From positions 26,784,001-26,848,000 of the forward strand of contig JBANAY010000003.1 in the NCBI GenBank assembly GCA_037952775.1: a stretch of DNA of 64,000 bases, written 5' to 3'. Shown here piece by piece: positions 23,834 through 35,429 of the stretch. Under the pieces are notes generated by a model. It did not search any database. It was given only the letters and a program-made list of their open reading frames with translations, and had not been told where the DNA came from. How positions within the stretch are numbered: position 1 is the first letter of the stretch; each line of letters begins with the position of its first letter. Both the position numbers and the translations under genes were made by a program. Source of the stretch: Clonostachys chloroleuca. Taxonomy: Eukaryota; Ascomycota; Sordariomycetes; Hypocreales; Bionectriaceae.

Positions 23834-25624
23834 ATGGGAGCAATTACATACGAGAAACAGAATGGGTGGTCCAGCGAGCCTTACTGGAAAGATGCCACCA
23901 TATATCAAGTATACCCAGCCAGCTTCAAAGACTCAAATGGCGACGGCTGGGGCGACTTGCCAGGCCTCATCTCCAAGGTCGACTACCTCCACGAGCTTGG
24001 GGTAGATGTGATCTGGGTGTCGCCTATTTTCGAGAGTCCCCAAAAAGATATGGGCTATGATGTATCCGATTATCAGAAAATCTACGAGCCTTACGGTTCG
24101 ATAGAGGACGTGGACGAACTTCTGGACCAGGCACACCGCAGAGGCATGAAGGTAGTGCTGGATCTGGTGGTGAATCACACTTCTCAAGAGCACGAATGGT
24201 TCAAGGAGTCAAGATCTTCGAGAGACAACCCCAAACGCGATTGGTACATCTGGAAGCCAGCGCGCTATGATGAGAATGGTGTCCGCCGCCCACCTACAAA
24301 CTGGCGCAGCTACTTTGCCGGACCAACCTGGACTTGGGATGAGCACACGCAGGAATACTATCTGCACCTGTACGCCTCAGACCAGCCAGACTTGAACTGG
24401 GAGAACGAAGAGTGTCGCAACGCCATCTACGACAACACGATGCGCTTCTGGCTCGACCGAGGAGTCGACGGCTTCCGTATAGACACCGTCAATAAATATT
24501 CAAAGCGGCAGGATTACGTGGATGCTCCTGTTACAGATCCCAACTCTCCTCACCAGTCAGCTCCCGAGATGTGGTGCAACGGCCCTAGAATCCACGAGTT
24601 CATCCATGAGATGAACCAGAAGGCTCTTGCACCCTACAATGCAATCTCCATTGGCGAGCTATCCAACACGCCGCATCCCGATCAGGTGGTGCCGTATGTC
24701 TCCGCCGCCGCCCAGGAGCTTGATATGGTCTTCGAGTTTTCCCTCATCCGCCTCGGCACGGGCAACATCCTGGGACCGAAATATATCTACCAGCCATTCA
24801 GTCTGCCAACCCTCAAGAAAACAACGGAGAAATGGCAGAGCTTTGTGGAGGGCACGGATGCGTGGACAACAGCCTTTATTGAAAACCACGACAATGCTCG
24901 TGCTGTGAGCCGCTTCGGCGACACTTCATCGCCTGATCTATGGAACAGATCCGCCAAGGCCATCGCTCTGTGGCAGGCTACACTGACGGGGACTCTGTTT
25001 CTGTACCAGGGCCAGGAGATTGGAATGACAAACATGCCCTCGTCGTGGGGGATCGAGGAGTACAAGGACATTGAGAGCAGTGGCTTCTACGCCGAGGCCG
25101 TCGAGTCTGGCGACGAGGAGCGCATCCGCAAGACATTGCATGGCCTGAGCCACCTGGCTCGCGACCACTCTCGCATTCCCTTCCAGTGGGATGACTCTCC
25201 AAATGCTGGATTCACAACAGCAGATGCGAAGCCATGGATGAGAGTCCACGACGAGTATAAAGCCATCAACGCGGCGCGGCAGCGCGACGACCCAGAGTCG
25301 ATATTGAGCTTTTACAAATCGTGTCTTCGTCTGCGAAAGCAGCACAAGCAGCTGTTCGTCTTCGGGTCATTCAAGCTCATCGACCCCGAGAATGATTTTG
25401 TGTTTTCGTATATCAAGAGAGATACCAAGGGCTCCGGCAAGAAGGCGGTCGTGGTGTTGAACATGTCAAAGGAGGTGAGGGCAGGACCCAATATTGCGGA
25501 AGCGATGGATGGGGACGAGCCTAGATTATTGGTCAGTACGTTTGCGCGAGGCGAATTGGAGCAGAAGAGTCAGCAGCCAGTTCTTGCTCCTTGGGAGGGG
25601 AGGGTTTATATTAATTACGAGTGA
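23834..25624 (+). CDS. GH13 alpha-glucosidase / maltase (oligo-1,6-glucosidase-like), intracellular
   Basis: This is a single exon of 596 aa from the ATG at 23834, which is the first in-frame ATG; no signal peptide precedes the fold. It opens with the GH13 barrel sequence YWKDATIYQVYPASFKDSNGDGWGDL and carries the four conserved regions: DLVVNHT (about 110-116), GFRIDTVN with nucleophile Asp217, IGELSN with acid/base Glu275, and ENHDN with transition-state Asp353. The C-terminal beta domain ends in YINYE. It hydrolyses terminal alpha-1,4 (and possibly alpha-1,6) glucosyl bonds of maltose, isomaltose or sucrose taken up by the adjacent permease. Lack of a secretion signal fits an uptake-then-hydrolysis MAL pathway (malT-like). 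Confidence 0.93.
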   Translation: MGAITYEKQNGWSSEPYWKDATIYQVYPASFKDSNGDGWGDLPGLISKVDYLHELGVDVIWVSPIFESPQKDMGYDVSDYQKIYEPYGSIEDVDELLDQAHRRGMKVVLDLVVNHTSQEHEWFKESRSSRDNPKRDWYIWKPARYDENGVRRPPTNWRSYFAGPTWTWDEHTQEYYLHLYASDQPDLNWENEECRNAIYDNTMRFWLDRGVDGFRIDTVNKYSKRQDYVDAPVTDPNSPHQSAPEMWCNGPRIHEFIHEMNQKALAPYNAISIGELSNTPHPDQVVPYVSAAAQELDMVFEFSLIRLGTGNILGPKYIYQPFSLPTLKKTTEKWQSFVEGTDAWTTAFIENHDNARAVSRFGDTSSPDLWNRSAKAIALWQATLTGTLFLYQGQEIGMTNMPSSWGIEEYKDIESSGFYAEAVESGDEERIRKTLHGLSHLARDHSRIPFQWDDSPNAGFTTADAKPWMRVHDEYKAINAARQRDDPESILSFYKSCLRLRKQHKQLFVFGSFKLIDPENDFVFSYIKRDTKGSGKKAVVVLNMSKEVRAGPNIAEAMDGDEPRLLVSTFARGELEQKSQQPVLAPWEGRVYINYE

Positions 25625-25948
25625 TTTGGCAATAGAATGGGCATAGAATTAGACTTGTTTTCTCTACATTCCAGGAAACATGAAGAAGCAATAGGAACCA
25701 AATAGAGATCATGAGTCTTGTCTTGACCTTGAAAAGGAGACCATTCTGTCAGGGTAAAAATCAAGGACACCAACAGACGCCAGAAACGAATACTCATAGA
25801 AGCGGGATGTATGCATTATTGGTTATATTGGAACTGCCAATGAATTGATCTTTCAATATTGTCAGATATTTTACTATATAATGCCGCTATTGTTTGGAGG
25901 GGAATGTTGAAATTGGATTGCCAGGGTGAGATGAGTAGACTTGGCCCT
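25625..25948. other. Short spacer between convergent genes
   Basis: This 324-bp spacer holds the 3' flanks of the alpha-glucosidase and the siderophore transporter. No gene is seen. Confidence 0.5.
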
Positions 25949-27987
25949 CTAGAAGATGTTGCCGCGCTTAGACTTCTCCTCCTCCTGAACGTTCTTGACA
26001 TTGATGTTCCTCCACATCAAGATGGAGGCGATAAGAAGAGGACACAGGCAAGCGCCAGCAATGGTCATGGATCGCATGACATCACCGTAGGCGTGGATGA
26101 CAGCGTCACGGATCGGATGGCCAATTGGATAGGCCAGCTGCTGCTTGATGTCGCCGTAGATGGTCGCGGTGAGGTTCTTGCTCTCCTCGGGTAGGTACTT
26201 CTCAAGCTTGTTGGGGAGCTGATTGGTCCAGAGACCGGCAGCGATGGCGTATCCGGTCGAAGAGCCGATGGAGCCGAAAAGTCCGTAGATGGCGATGGCG
26301 ACGGCAACATTCGCGTGGCCAGCGGCAGCCATCAAGATCAGCTGTGACATGGTGGATAGCATACCGGTAGAGAAACCGATGAGGACCTGGCACATGGTGA
26401 TGTAGCCTATTGATGTATCGGGCTTGCGGAAGTAGATGATCAAGGCGGTGGACATCAGGTAGATGGGGACGGCAATCATTGCGGGCCACTTCACTTGACC
26501 AGACCATCGGATATACCTGAGAACGAGATTTCATTAGCTTTGTGGAAAATCGGTGAGACAAAAGAGGGAGGCCTGTTTACCAAGCGATGAATGGCGAGCA
26601 GAAGTACGAGGTGAGCGAGTATGCGTTGAGAACGTAGTTGGAGATGCTGATGCTGAGTCCGTGAACAACCTGAAGATAAGAGCTGTAATATCCGTTCCAG
26701 ATGCTGCAAGCAAAGGTTAGTACAAAAGCCTCCATCTGCCAACGGAAATATACTCACAAGGTGGAAAGGAACATGACGAAGTAAGCAAGCGCAGCACCCA
26801 AGATGGTGCGGTCTCTGAGCAGGTGGAAGGGGAAGAACATAACGGGGGCGAAGAACTTCTCCCACGCGACAAAGCAAGCGAGGATCACGACACCAAGGGC
26901 AATCATGACGATGACCGTGGGGCTGGTCCAACCCCCTCCGATGGTTCTAACCAGACTGAATGGCAGAAGTAGGAGAGCGAAGCCGGCAATAATGAGGATC
27001 ATTCCGATAACTGCTCTTGGTTAGCAACTAACCAGTTTTAGGGAAGGAGATGGGATGATAACCTACAATCAAACTGAATCCAATAGTACTTTAGGCTTTC
27101 AAAGGTGGTGCGGCCGGACTTTTCGCGGATCAAACCAGCCTTCTTCGCCTGTCGTTCGTAGTACCACATGATGGAGATGACCGGAAGAGAAAGGCCAACA
27201 AAGATGATGGCACAGGCGATAAAGGCCAGTCTGAAGTTGTGGTAGAGGTAGAAAAGCTCCCCGATCTTGGCACCAGCAAATGTAGTAATAATGTTTGGCG
27301 TCGAGTTGAGAGTGAAGATGATCATCCGGTTTCTCAATGTGGTGATATCAGCGACAAAGATATCGATGATGAAACCGACAGCAACGTTGCCAACCCATGT
27401 GAAGACGGCAGCAGCAGCGTATGTGGTTACATTTTTACAGGCGGCCTTCATGATCGCGCCAACAACAACCAGGACGACGGCGCCAATGAAGCCCTCGAGG
27501 CGGCCACGGATATCAATGGTCTTGGCAATGGCGAGAGTAACGACACCGCCGATGATTCGCGATACGATACTGATGACGCCGAGAAGGCCGTGCTGGGAGA
27601 AAGATGAAGTAACGTAAGGTGAAAGTGCTCCATCAACGCTACCGAGCAGGGCCATAGAAAAGGAGACGAGCCAGAGCCTGAAAGAAACTGTGTTAGCACC
27701 TAATTTTCATTCTTGAGATTTTGAAAAAGAATGACGTCTAGTGTTGAAAGGAGCCTAGAGGCAAAGAAAACCAGAACTCACAGAACGAAAATCACCCATA
27801 GCATGTTACGGGGCCATAGGGACGTGATAGCTTCGGCATTCTTGACACCGTCCTGTTTGACGTCGGACTCCTCGTCCGAGTCCCTGAGGGTATCTACAGG
27901 AACGGCATTAGTTTGCACAACATGGCTGTGCTTCTCAGGGTCTTCCTCAGGTGAGGTGCGCCCAGTTGTGTTAATAGCTGCAGCCAT
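25949..27987 (-). CDS. Siderophore-iron MFS transporter (Sit/Mir family)
   Basis: Minus-strand exons are 27987-27782, 27677-27067, 27010-26758, 26703-26581 and 26516-25949. Phases 2, 1, 2, 2 all match and the product is 586 aa. The N-terminal 50 residues are hydrophilic and acidic, then about 14 helices follow, as in the Arn/Sit/Mir family. Typical stretches are LVSFSMALLGSVDGALSPYVTSSFSQHGLLGVISIVSRIIGGV, DIRGRLEGF, WVGNVAVGFIIDIFVADITTLRNRM, FAGAKIGELFY, ALLLLPFSLVRT and VVHGLSISISNYVLNAYSLTSYF. These transporters import ferric hydroxamate siderophores through the plasma membrane for iron supply. The specific siderophore cannot be told. Two opposed GATA-factor sites 655-673 bp upstream (28642-28660) suggest iron repression through SreA. 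No siderophore biosynthesis gene is in the window. Confidence 0.9.
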
Positions 27988-30900
27988 GACGGAGGGTCGT
28001 GTTCTCTTTGCAAAAAGGCTACTCTTTGTGTTGCTAGCACAGCTCTTAGAGGGAGTGAAGGCTAGGATCGATCAGCGTTGAACTGACGGGCAGCGAGCAT
28101 TATATCCGTCATACGCCTCCCGATAACCGGGCCATGGCCCACTCAATGGCATCCGCATTCCGCTTCACAAGGAACTACGGCTGTTTTTGCTATTCCGGTG
28201 GCTTCATGCATGCATGAACGGTAGGTTGGCCCATTCGGTCCGCAGAGGGACCAACAGGGCTAGGTGTGGGAATCGAGAATTTTGGACAGGTGAGAGGAGC
28301 GGCGGGTTTTTCCAGCCTCTAATTGACCAAGGAGCGTGTGATGGGGTCCAGCAAAGATTCCTAATAGGTGGACAGCAAAGTAAGCCCTTGCGAAGCTAGA
28401 GAGAAGGGCAAGAATCATTGTCCCTCACCCTCTGAAGTGGCGACAGCAGGGGATGGTTGTGGATCAAGAAATGGAGCAACAGCTGCAACAAAGACCTGAA
28501 AGAGCCATCAAGGCGAGGGAACGAACTCATTCCTTCAGCCCTCTGCCTTTGATGGTTTGCTCGCCACCCTTGCATGTCACGTCCTGTCACTTTTGGGCGT
28601 TATCCTCCGGATGGATTGCGGACCGTCCCAAATGAAAATTTTTATCAGATCATCAGATAAGATGCTACTGGAAGTGGATGGGGATCAGATGGGGACCGAG
28701 TCCACAACGGATCCTGGTTAGGTTGCTTTGACTGCAGTTCATTACCCAATCGACATCGGATACGACCTTTTCATCCTTGAGGAGGGTAAGATTGGCTCTT
28801 GGCTTGCTCCAGTCTAGCATTTTCTAGGTAGTCCAACGGGTGATTCAAGAAAAGCCTCATACTCCCACATGGCTTAGGACTCTTGGCATCCTCATGGCAA
28901 GCCCTGGGCAAGTAGGTCCCAGTCCTAATCATACCATAAATCGGCATGCGGTTGCCGCTGTGCTTGAGAACTTTTCCATTTATCGGTTCATCAACTTCTT
29001 GTGGTCTGGTCTGGTGCCATTGCTTTTTTGGTCCTTACTGATAATCTTGATCAGAATAAACACGCACCATCCCGCTCATGCATAAATGAAAAAACGACAG
29101 ATTAGGAAGGTAGAAATTCATGATTTTTCAATCATCCAACAAATATGGGGACTGTACGCCTCTCCGTCAACCAATCGTTGCAATATGTGGTTCTACTCTC
29201 ACGACCTTAACATGAATCCATTGCCTCTAACTAGAAGCTTCGAGCCCCTCTACTCCTATGTGATGAAAAAATGCCTAATCGCTACATAGTGTGATTTATA
29301 CAGAACAGAAAGTTTCGAGACTCAGAAGATACTATCAAGTCACTAATGGAAAGCAGGTGTCTTGAGTTGCCTTGGAATAAGCACGTAGGATATTTTGGTA
29401 GTGGATAAGGTAAATCTGGAATAATTAGCGGCATTAGCCGAGGCGTGATCGATCGTAAGCTGCATATGTACAAATCATCGGATGAAGGCCGCGAATACCG
29501 TATCCATGCATGAAAGGCTAGGGCTCGTGCTCGCGAAACTTCAACGACTGTGCTGAAGAAGGCAAGTTTAATTAAGCCCTCAAGTCTCCTTGTCATTCTA
29601 CATTCATGGAAATGAAGAGAATTGTGTTATAGAAGAGTCCGAGAGTTGTCAGCCGTAATAGGTAGAGCGACCTCACTCAACTACAAAATTCATCATGTGC
29701 CCAAGTATTTTCTACTCACCTGATGTGTTTGGCCCCCAATGCTCCGCGTTGGTCACTAAAACGCATGCTAGACATCAAGTTCCTAGTTTCTAAAACTACG
29801 GTCCTTCACGTAACATTCCATTCAGTATGGCGGCGACGCGTGGCAATGTTGCCCCTACGAGATGGATGCTCCTTGTCCTTGATGGGAAATATCGCCGGCA
29901 TCGGTAGCAGCGAAGATCGAGATAACGCGCCTAACCATTCCATAACCCACATCTACATATTTGATCCGTTAACAATTCAGTCCGGATCGGAATGCCCGAA
30001 AACATAAGCATATGATTCCAGACTGTTCAATAGTAGCATTCTCCTCAAGAAGATCTGCTCAGAGGCTGGAGGCACAGCATGCCAATCTTAAAGTAATAGC
30101 GGACCTTGCATTGGATGATACAGTCGCTTTTGGGCCCCCAGCATAATTATCGCAGTGATATCAACTCGACGCTTCTACAAGTCACATCACAGTCATGGCA
30201 AGGGATGGATGGCAAAATACGCAGCGCCTGGCTCAAAATCTCGCCGTGACAATACTAGAAGCCATCTCTTTGCCATACCTCTTCTTGAGCTACCAAGCGA
30301 CTGACATAAAACATGGCACACCAAAGCTCTGTTCACAAAAGTCAGGGACCTCATTTTCTTATTTATAATACTGAACACAATAATATTAGTTTTAACAATT
30401 ATTATTCTACAGTGTTTAACTTGATATTGTAATTTATTGCTGATTAATTGTGTTGATATTGTACTGAAACTCAACGCTGGAGGTTCTGGGTGTGCCATAT
30501 TTTGTGTCAGTCGCTTGGCTACTTTCTAACTCCATTCTCCACTTGAGCCTCGACTAGTCGAGATCATCGTATTGTAGCATTAGAGGCGTGACGTTCGTCT
30601 CAGGCTACATGATCTCCATTATTTGGCGGGAACTGATTACTCCTGGAACACCATCACTAGCTGGAGGGCTCCATCTACCCATGATATGCCCCGCCTGTGC
30701 AGTCCAGAGAGGAATTTACGAGTATCCACCTCCCTGGAAAGGGGTTTGCCAGGTTCAAGAACAACGAGTGCCCCTCGCTGTGGAGGCGGCTCATGATTAT
30801 GAGATACAGAATGAGAAGAAACATTTGCCTAGTGTTCATAACAGTAAGCTCGACCAAAGCACATTGTTGGCTGCACTGTAGTCATTATCAACTCCGGATA

Positions 30901-31967
30901 TGAATACTTGAAGGCCAGCTTAAGGATGAAACTGGCAGAATATCAGCCCCATCACGCCTCCTAGTACTGACTAATTTCGCCTTCTCTCGAGACGTTGAAT
31001 GGTGTTCTCTCCATGCGCAATGCCCTAACTGATCAACACAGGCATGTTTAGTTCCTCCAATGTGAATATTATAGATTGAAGCTTTATAATTCTGATACGA
31101 AAGTATCAATAGCAACATCTTTGCTGGCCCCTGAAGGAATCTGACTTGGCGAGCCAGGTCCCGGATAGACGGGGCTCACGGGGGCCCCTCACTACTCGCA
31201 GTTCTCGAGATCGACTCCACAAAGAGCGGGTGGCTGTGATAGCGTGGTAGATCATGCTGAGCATAATGACCAAGAACAGATGTCTTCCTCCGATGAGTAA
31301 AGAGGCGCAGAGATGGACATTTTATGCTGTTGATGCTATGGAGTTTCTCTCTGATTGTAGAAGTGTTTTCCTTGGTAGCCATGCTGAAATCAAGTTGCCG
31401 GATTTCCGTATTGCCGTGTTCCCCGTTGTGGGTTGCCTTGGCATTTGTCTAACCCACTACTTCATGGGTATTGGGCTGAACTCGGTGATTATTGTTAAGT
31501 TCAAGACAGCACCGAAGGCCAATAAAAAGGAGTAGAATCCCAGAAGGTTGCTGTCAGAATTCTGCGTAAAGTAATGGCTAACAAATCATACTCGAGAACA
31601 ATAAGTTGGCCGTTGGATGAGCAGGACTTTCGTCACCCTTGGTATCTTCTGTGGGGTGAGTCTAGGATGTACGTTTATCAACATGATTGCCAGGAAATAC
31701 TACTACCAATGGTGGTGCAACTTTAATACCCATCTCTCATGCTACCTCAAGTATGATCCAATGGATATCGTTAAATAGATCCTGAATCACTCATTATGCA
31801 GACGTTCCACAGTGCTTAGGCTACGCTGCATCAATCAGTCTCTCCACTCGGATTACAGTGCTGGACACGGGTGCGCGATATTTCTTTATTACTGTCTCAT
31901 TCATTAGAGATATCTCCGTTCAAATTGGCATTGTTCCTCGTTTACATCCAGCTTCATTCTATCTACT
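27988..31967. other. Long gene-poor stretch (4 kb)
   Basis: No gene is supported. The left end carries the siderophore-transporter promoter, with GATA sites at 28642-28660. The segment at about 30360-30450 is very AT-rich. A frame at 31254-31535 (+) has a hydrophobic stretch (RIAVFPVVGCLGICLTHYFMGIGLN) but no family pattern and may be chance. The right end is the promoter of the reductase gene. Confidence 0.4.
28642..28660. promoter_or_regulatory. Pair of opposed GATA-factor (SreA-like) sites
   Basis: TTATCAGAT at 28642-28650 reads ATCTGATAA on the minus strand, and ATCAGATAA lies at 28652-28660 on the plus strand. Both match ATCWGATAA, the published binding consensus of the fungal iron-regulatory GATA repressor SreA, and they are one base apart. 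They are 655-673 bp before the siderophore-transporter ATG. Confidence 0.55.
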
Positions 31968-33301
31968 ATGAGCTCTGCCGACTATCCATTACGGCAGTGC
32001 GGCATCTACCGCAACCTGCCCAACTTTGACCCTTCCATCTGTAACCTCAATGCTATCATCACCGGTTCCAACGGTATCTCTGGATTCGCGACCCTGCGTG
32101 CTCTTCTGGATGCCCCTAAGGGATGGTCAACTATCTATTCTCTATCGCGGAGCGGCCTCTCTTCGGAGCAGCTGGATCTGATTCCTGAGTCACTCCGCTC
32201 CCATATCAAAGAGATTTCTGTTGATCTCACCCGGCCTAGCCAAGAGATTGCCACTATCCTCCAGAAGGCTGGTTTCAAGGCTGACTATGTCTTCTTCTAC
32301 GCCTATCTACAACCTAAGACGGGCGACTCGGGCATGAGTACGAAGATGGCTGATGCGTTGGCCGACATCAATGTGCCCATGTTTAAGAATTTTCTTGACA
32401 GTTTGGAGATTGCGAATGTCGAGCCAAAACGTATTCTGCTGCAGACGGGCGGGAAGAATTATGGGCTTCATATTGGTCGTTGTCGAGCACCGCTGGTGGA
32501 ATCTGACCCGAAACCTCGTCATCTCCAGACAAACTTTTATTACTCTCAGGAAGACCTTCTTTTCGAGTACTGCAAGAAGCACCCTCAAACGGGATGGAAT
32601 GTCGTTCGTCCCGTTGGTGTTATTGGCGTCGCTCAGCGTGCTCCCCTAAATGCGTTTTACCCCTTCGCGATCTACGCTGCCGTCCAAGCCCAAAAGGGTG
32701 AGCCTCTATACTTTGGAGGAGACTTTGAATCGTGGCAGTTTGAGTATTCGCATTCTACTGCCCGTCTGGGGGATATCTAAGTGAATGGGCGGTGTTGGAA
32801 GAAAAATGCAAAAACCATGCCTTTAACCAACAGGATGGCGCTACCATCACTTGGGACCGCTTCTTCAACGAGTTGGCTCGTTGGTACGGCGTAGAGAGTG
32901 GCGTGGTCAATCCTGATCACGATACATCCAAGTTCAAGATTATCGAGTTCACCGGTGGCAAGGATAGTCCTCTGAGATACGGTCCCCCGGCGGCTCTTAG
33001 AATCAAGTTCCGCATCGCTGAATGGTTCAAGCAACCCGAGAACCGTGTGGCTTGGGAGCAAATCATGGCTGAATCGGCTGGTCAGGTCAAACTTAATGTA
33101 TTCGACGATCCAGCTATGGAGACGGTTATTTCGGAGTTTGACTACGCACGACGGGCTAACTTGTCGATGAACAAAGTGCGGCGATCCGGCTTCAATGGAT
33201 TCGTTGATACATTGGAGAGTCTATTTGAAATGTTCCAAGAGACCGTGGAGTTCGGGGCACTGCCGAGGATGAAGGTTTCTAATGCAGACCCGCTGATATA
33301 G
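31968..33301 (+). CDS. PRISE/VEP1-type enone reductase (progesterone 5-beta-reductase-like), frameshifted
   Basis: An atypical short-chain reductase of the PRISE family, in two abutting frames. The first half runs from the ATG at 31968: NAD(P)-binding ITGSNGISGFATLRALL, then ILLQTGGKNYGLHIG (catalytic Lys region) and NFYYSQEDLLFEY (catalytic Tyr region). The frame then hits a stop at 32778-32780. The second half continues in the +1 frame directly from GYLSEWAVLEEKCKN to the stop at 33301. Family sequence continues on both sides with nothing missing, and the break maps to a run of five G at 32768-32772. One more G would make a single frame of about 445 codons. This is either a recent loss-of-function mutation or an assembly homopolymer error. 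PRISE enzymes reduce activated C=C bonds of enones with NADPH; the substrate here is unknown. Confidence 0.82.
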
Positions 33302-34939
33302 GAGAAATAGAAGCACTGTTGCGATAACTGGCCTACGAGGCTATTGCTACCATGTATGTATGGGAATTGACCGGAAAATAGCATCTAGAGCAGGAGTATT
33401 TCTCCAACCAAAAAGCCATGACTAGTATCAAGGCTGTCCAAATGTTCGATACCAGTAGGTATAGCGAAGTGAACGCTGGAGAGCCACAAGTGTCAATATG
33501 TCCATCTCAAAGGCCATTTGGTATTTGTTGCTTTCACAGGATAGAACACAGGTTGAGATGGAAGGCGATTCATCGTTGTCGTCAGCAAAACGTTGTCAGG
33601 TATAAGTTGTAGAATGACCAGCTGAGTGATAACGACACATCCTGGCGGCGTCAAATCTCGATGCTGACATGTCGGACGGTTCTGGCAGTTGCTATGCCGC
33701 GCTTGGCCAGGGTTCTAAGCTAAGGATAAGTGGTTTAATGGAACAACCCATGAAATGGTGAAAGGGGGCGCAGCAGTACGTTGAATGGTATGCGAGGCAT
33801 AAGAACTGGCGGCTTTAATTTTTGAAAGGAGGTTTGCATTGATTCGTACATAAGTCTCTCTCGCAACTATGTCTCTTGTTTCAATTGTGATGTATCTAAA
33901 ACAGGATCCAACAAAACTGCTGGTTGGCTTTCTGGGAGGAATTTACAAATTATACTCTTACTAAGCGGGAAACGATGAAGATGATTTTCCATGACACTTA
34001 ATAGCCCCTGTAAAGCTGCTGATTTTCATGGGTGTTCGACACCCAAGGGAAGACCGCAGCTCCTTTTTTAGTAGATGAGCTTAAGAATCCGGCAGTTGAG
34101 TTTCGCAATCGGGAACTGACTCCTCGGTTTGGCTTAAATCACCGCGGAATTACGAAGTAAACTCATCAAATGTACCGGAAAGGGTAATGACAGCCGCTCA
34201 CCTGCCAGAATAGTTCACCGGCATGCTCTGTCTTACCTGCCGTTATGGCCCCCCATTGCTCCCTGTAGCCGATGGAGTTTGATTCACGACATAAGGAAAG
34301 TAAACATAGGGAGGATAGGCTGTTCCCAACAGACTACGGAAGAATATGTTATAGCTTGCTAGAATGCATCTTCTTAGTATCGTCGAACACAAGTTCTGAA
34401 GGGGCTTTATATAATCTTAACATACTATACACTCCAATTATGTCCCAAGAATTTCTTATCGGATTTGCGTTTCGTCTTGTTTTGATGCTTTGATGTAAAA
34501 GAACTGATTCCTTCTCTTTGTGGTCTAGCTTTGAGTTGGAAGGTGGCAATAGTGAGATCTGAGTAAGACTCGGGCAGTTGTCCAACATCGCAGCCGAGGT
34601 GACTTCTAACCCCGGCTTAGTCGTATCTTGGCCAATCACACCATCAACTTGGCGGATTCTTGAACTACGAAGGGCAACTCACTTAGGCCTCGAGGCATGG
34701 TATGCATTTCGGACAACCTCTTTCTATGAGGCGGCCGCCTCACATAAAACAGCAATGCGTACAGTTTTGATTTATCATGCTCATTAGATAATAACCAATT
34801 TGGAACTTAATTTGTTCTTCTACTAATCTAGGTCGCTATATAAACCAGACACGGTCCCAGTGTTGAATCATTAATCAAGAAAGGAATATCAAGAAGGGAA
34901 ATCAAACACTTTCACCGTCTTGAACTACCATCATACACC
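33302..34939. other. Gene-poor stretch, with TATA-containing promoter at right end
   Basis: No supported gene. Small frames at 33418, 34272 and 34349 have no motif. The right end is the promoter of the small secreted protein gene. Confidence 0.4.
34837..34844 (+). promoter_or_regulatory. TATA box of the small secreted protein gene
   Basis: TATATAAA lies 96 bp before the ATG at 34940, a usual TATA-to-ATG distance for a highly expressed fungal gene with a short leader. Confidence 0.5.
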
Positions 34940-35429
34940 ATGATCTTCCCAAAGCTCCTCGTCCCCGTTTTAGGTTTAACCACCTACGTCTCTGCTGCTG
35001 CTCTAGAGTCCGTTCGCGCAGAGCCTATTGGGAAGGTTGAGGTTTTCAATATCGCCCACTGCACTGGAACCGCGATCAAGACTATCGATGTCCTGACTCG
35101 CGAAGACTGCATTCAGTTCGGTGACTCAGGCTTTAGCTCCGTTAAATGGACTTCCTACCGCGACATCGACAAGTCCTACAACCGTAAGTTTTCATCTGAA
35201 ATGCTATCGAGCCTGCCACCTCGATGTTTAGGGTGGCCGTAAGAAGAAGGTTCCAAATATTTGAAATCACTAGCTAACGGAGAACACTTGCCTTACTCTA
35301 GTTGTAGGATTCACCGATCCTACTCCTGACTGCACTGGTAGCGGCGTCTCTGTTTCAGATTCAACCGGCTGCGCTTACGTCCTCAGTGATTGGGCGAAAC
35401 TATATGCTGGCCGTCTTTACTCCTCTTGA
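34940..35429 (+). CDS. Small secreted cysteine-containing protein (effector-like)
   Basis: Exons 34940-35183 and 35302-35429 give 123 aa. The donor is GTAAGT, a GCTAAC branch site is present, and the phase 1 junction reads SYN-LVGFTD. Residues 1-20 form a clear signal peptide (MIFPKLLVPVLGLTTYVSAAA). The mature part of about 100 residues has four cysteines (IAHCTG, EDCIQF, PDCTGS, TGCAYV), enough for two disulfides. No known domain is recognised. It could be a fungal effector, antimicrobial or small cell-wall protein; size, secretion, Cys content and isolated location are all that support this. The TATA box just upstream suggests a real, regulated gene. Confidence 0.75.
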
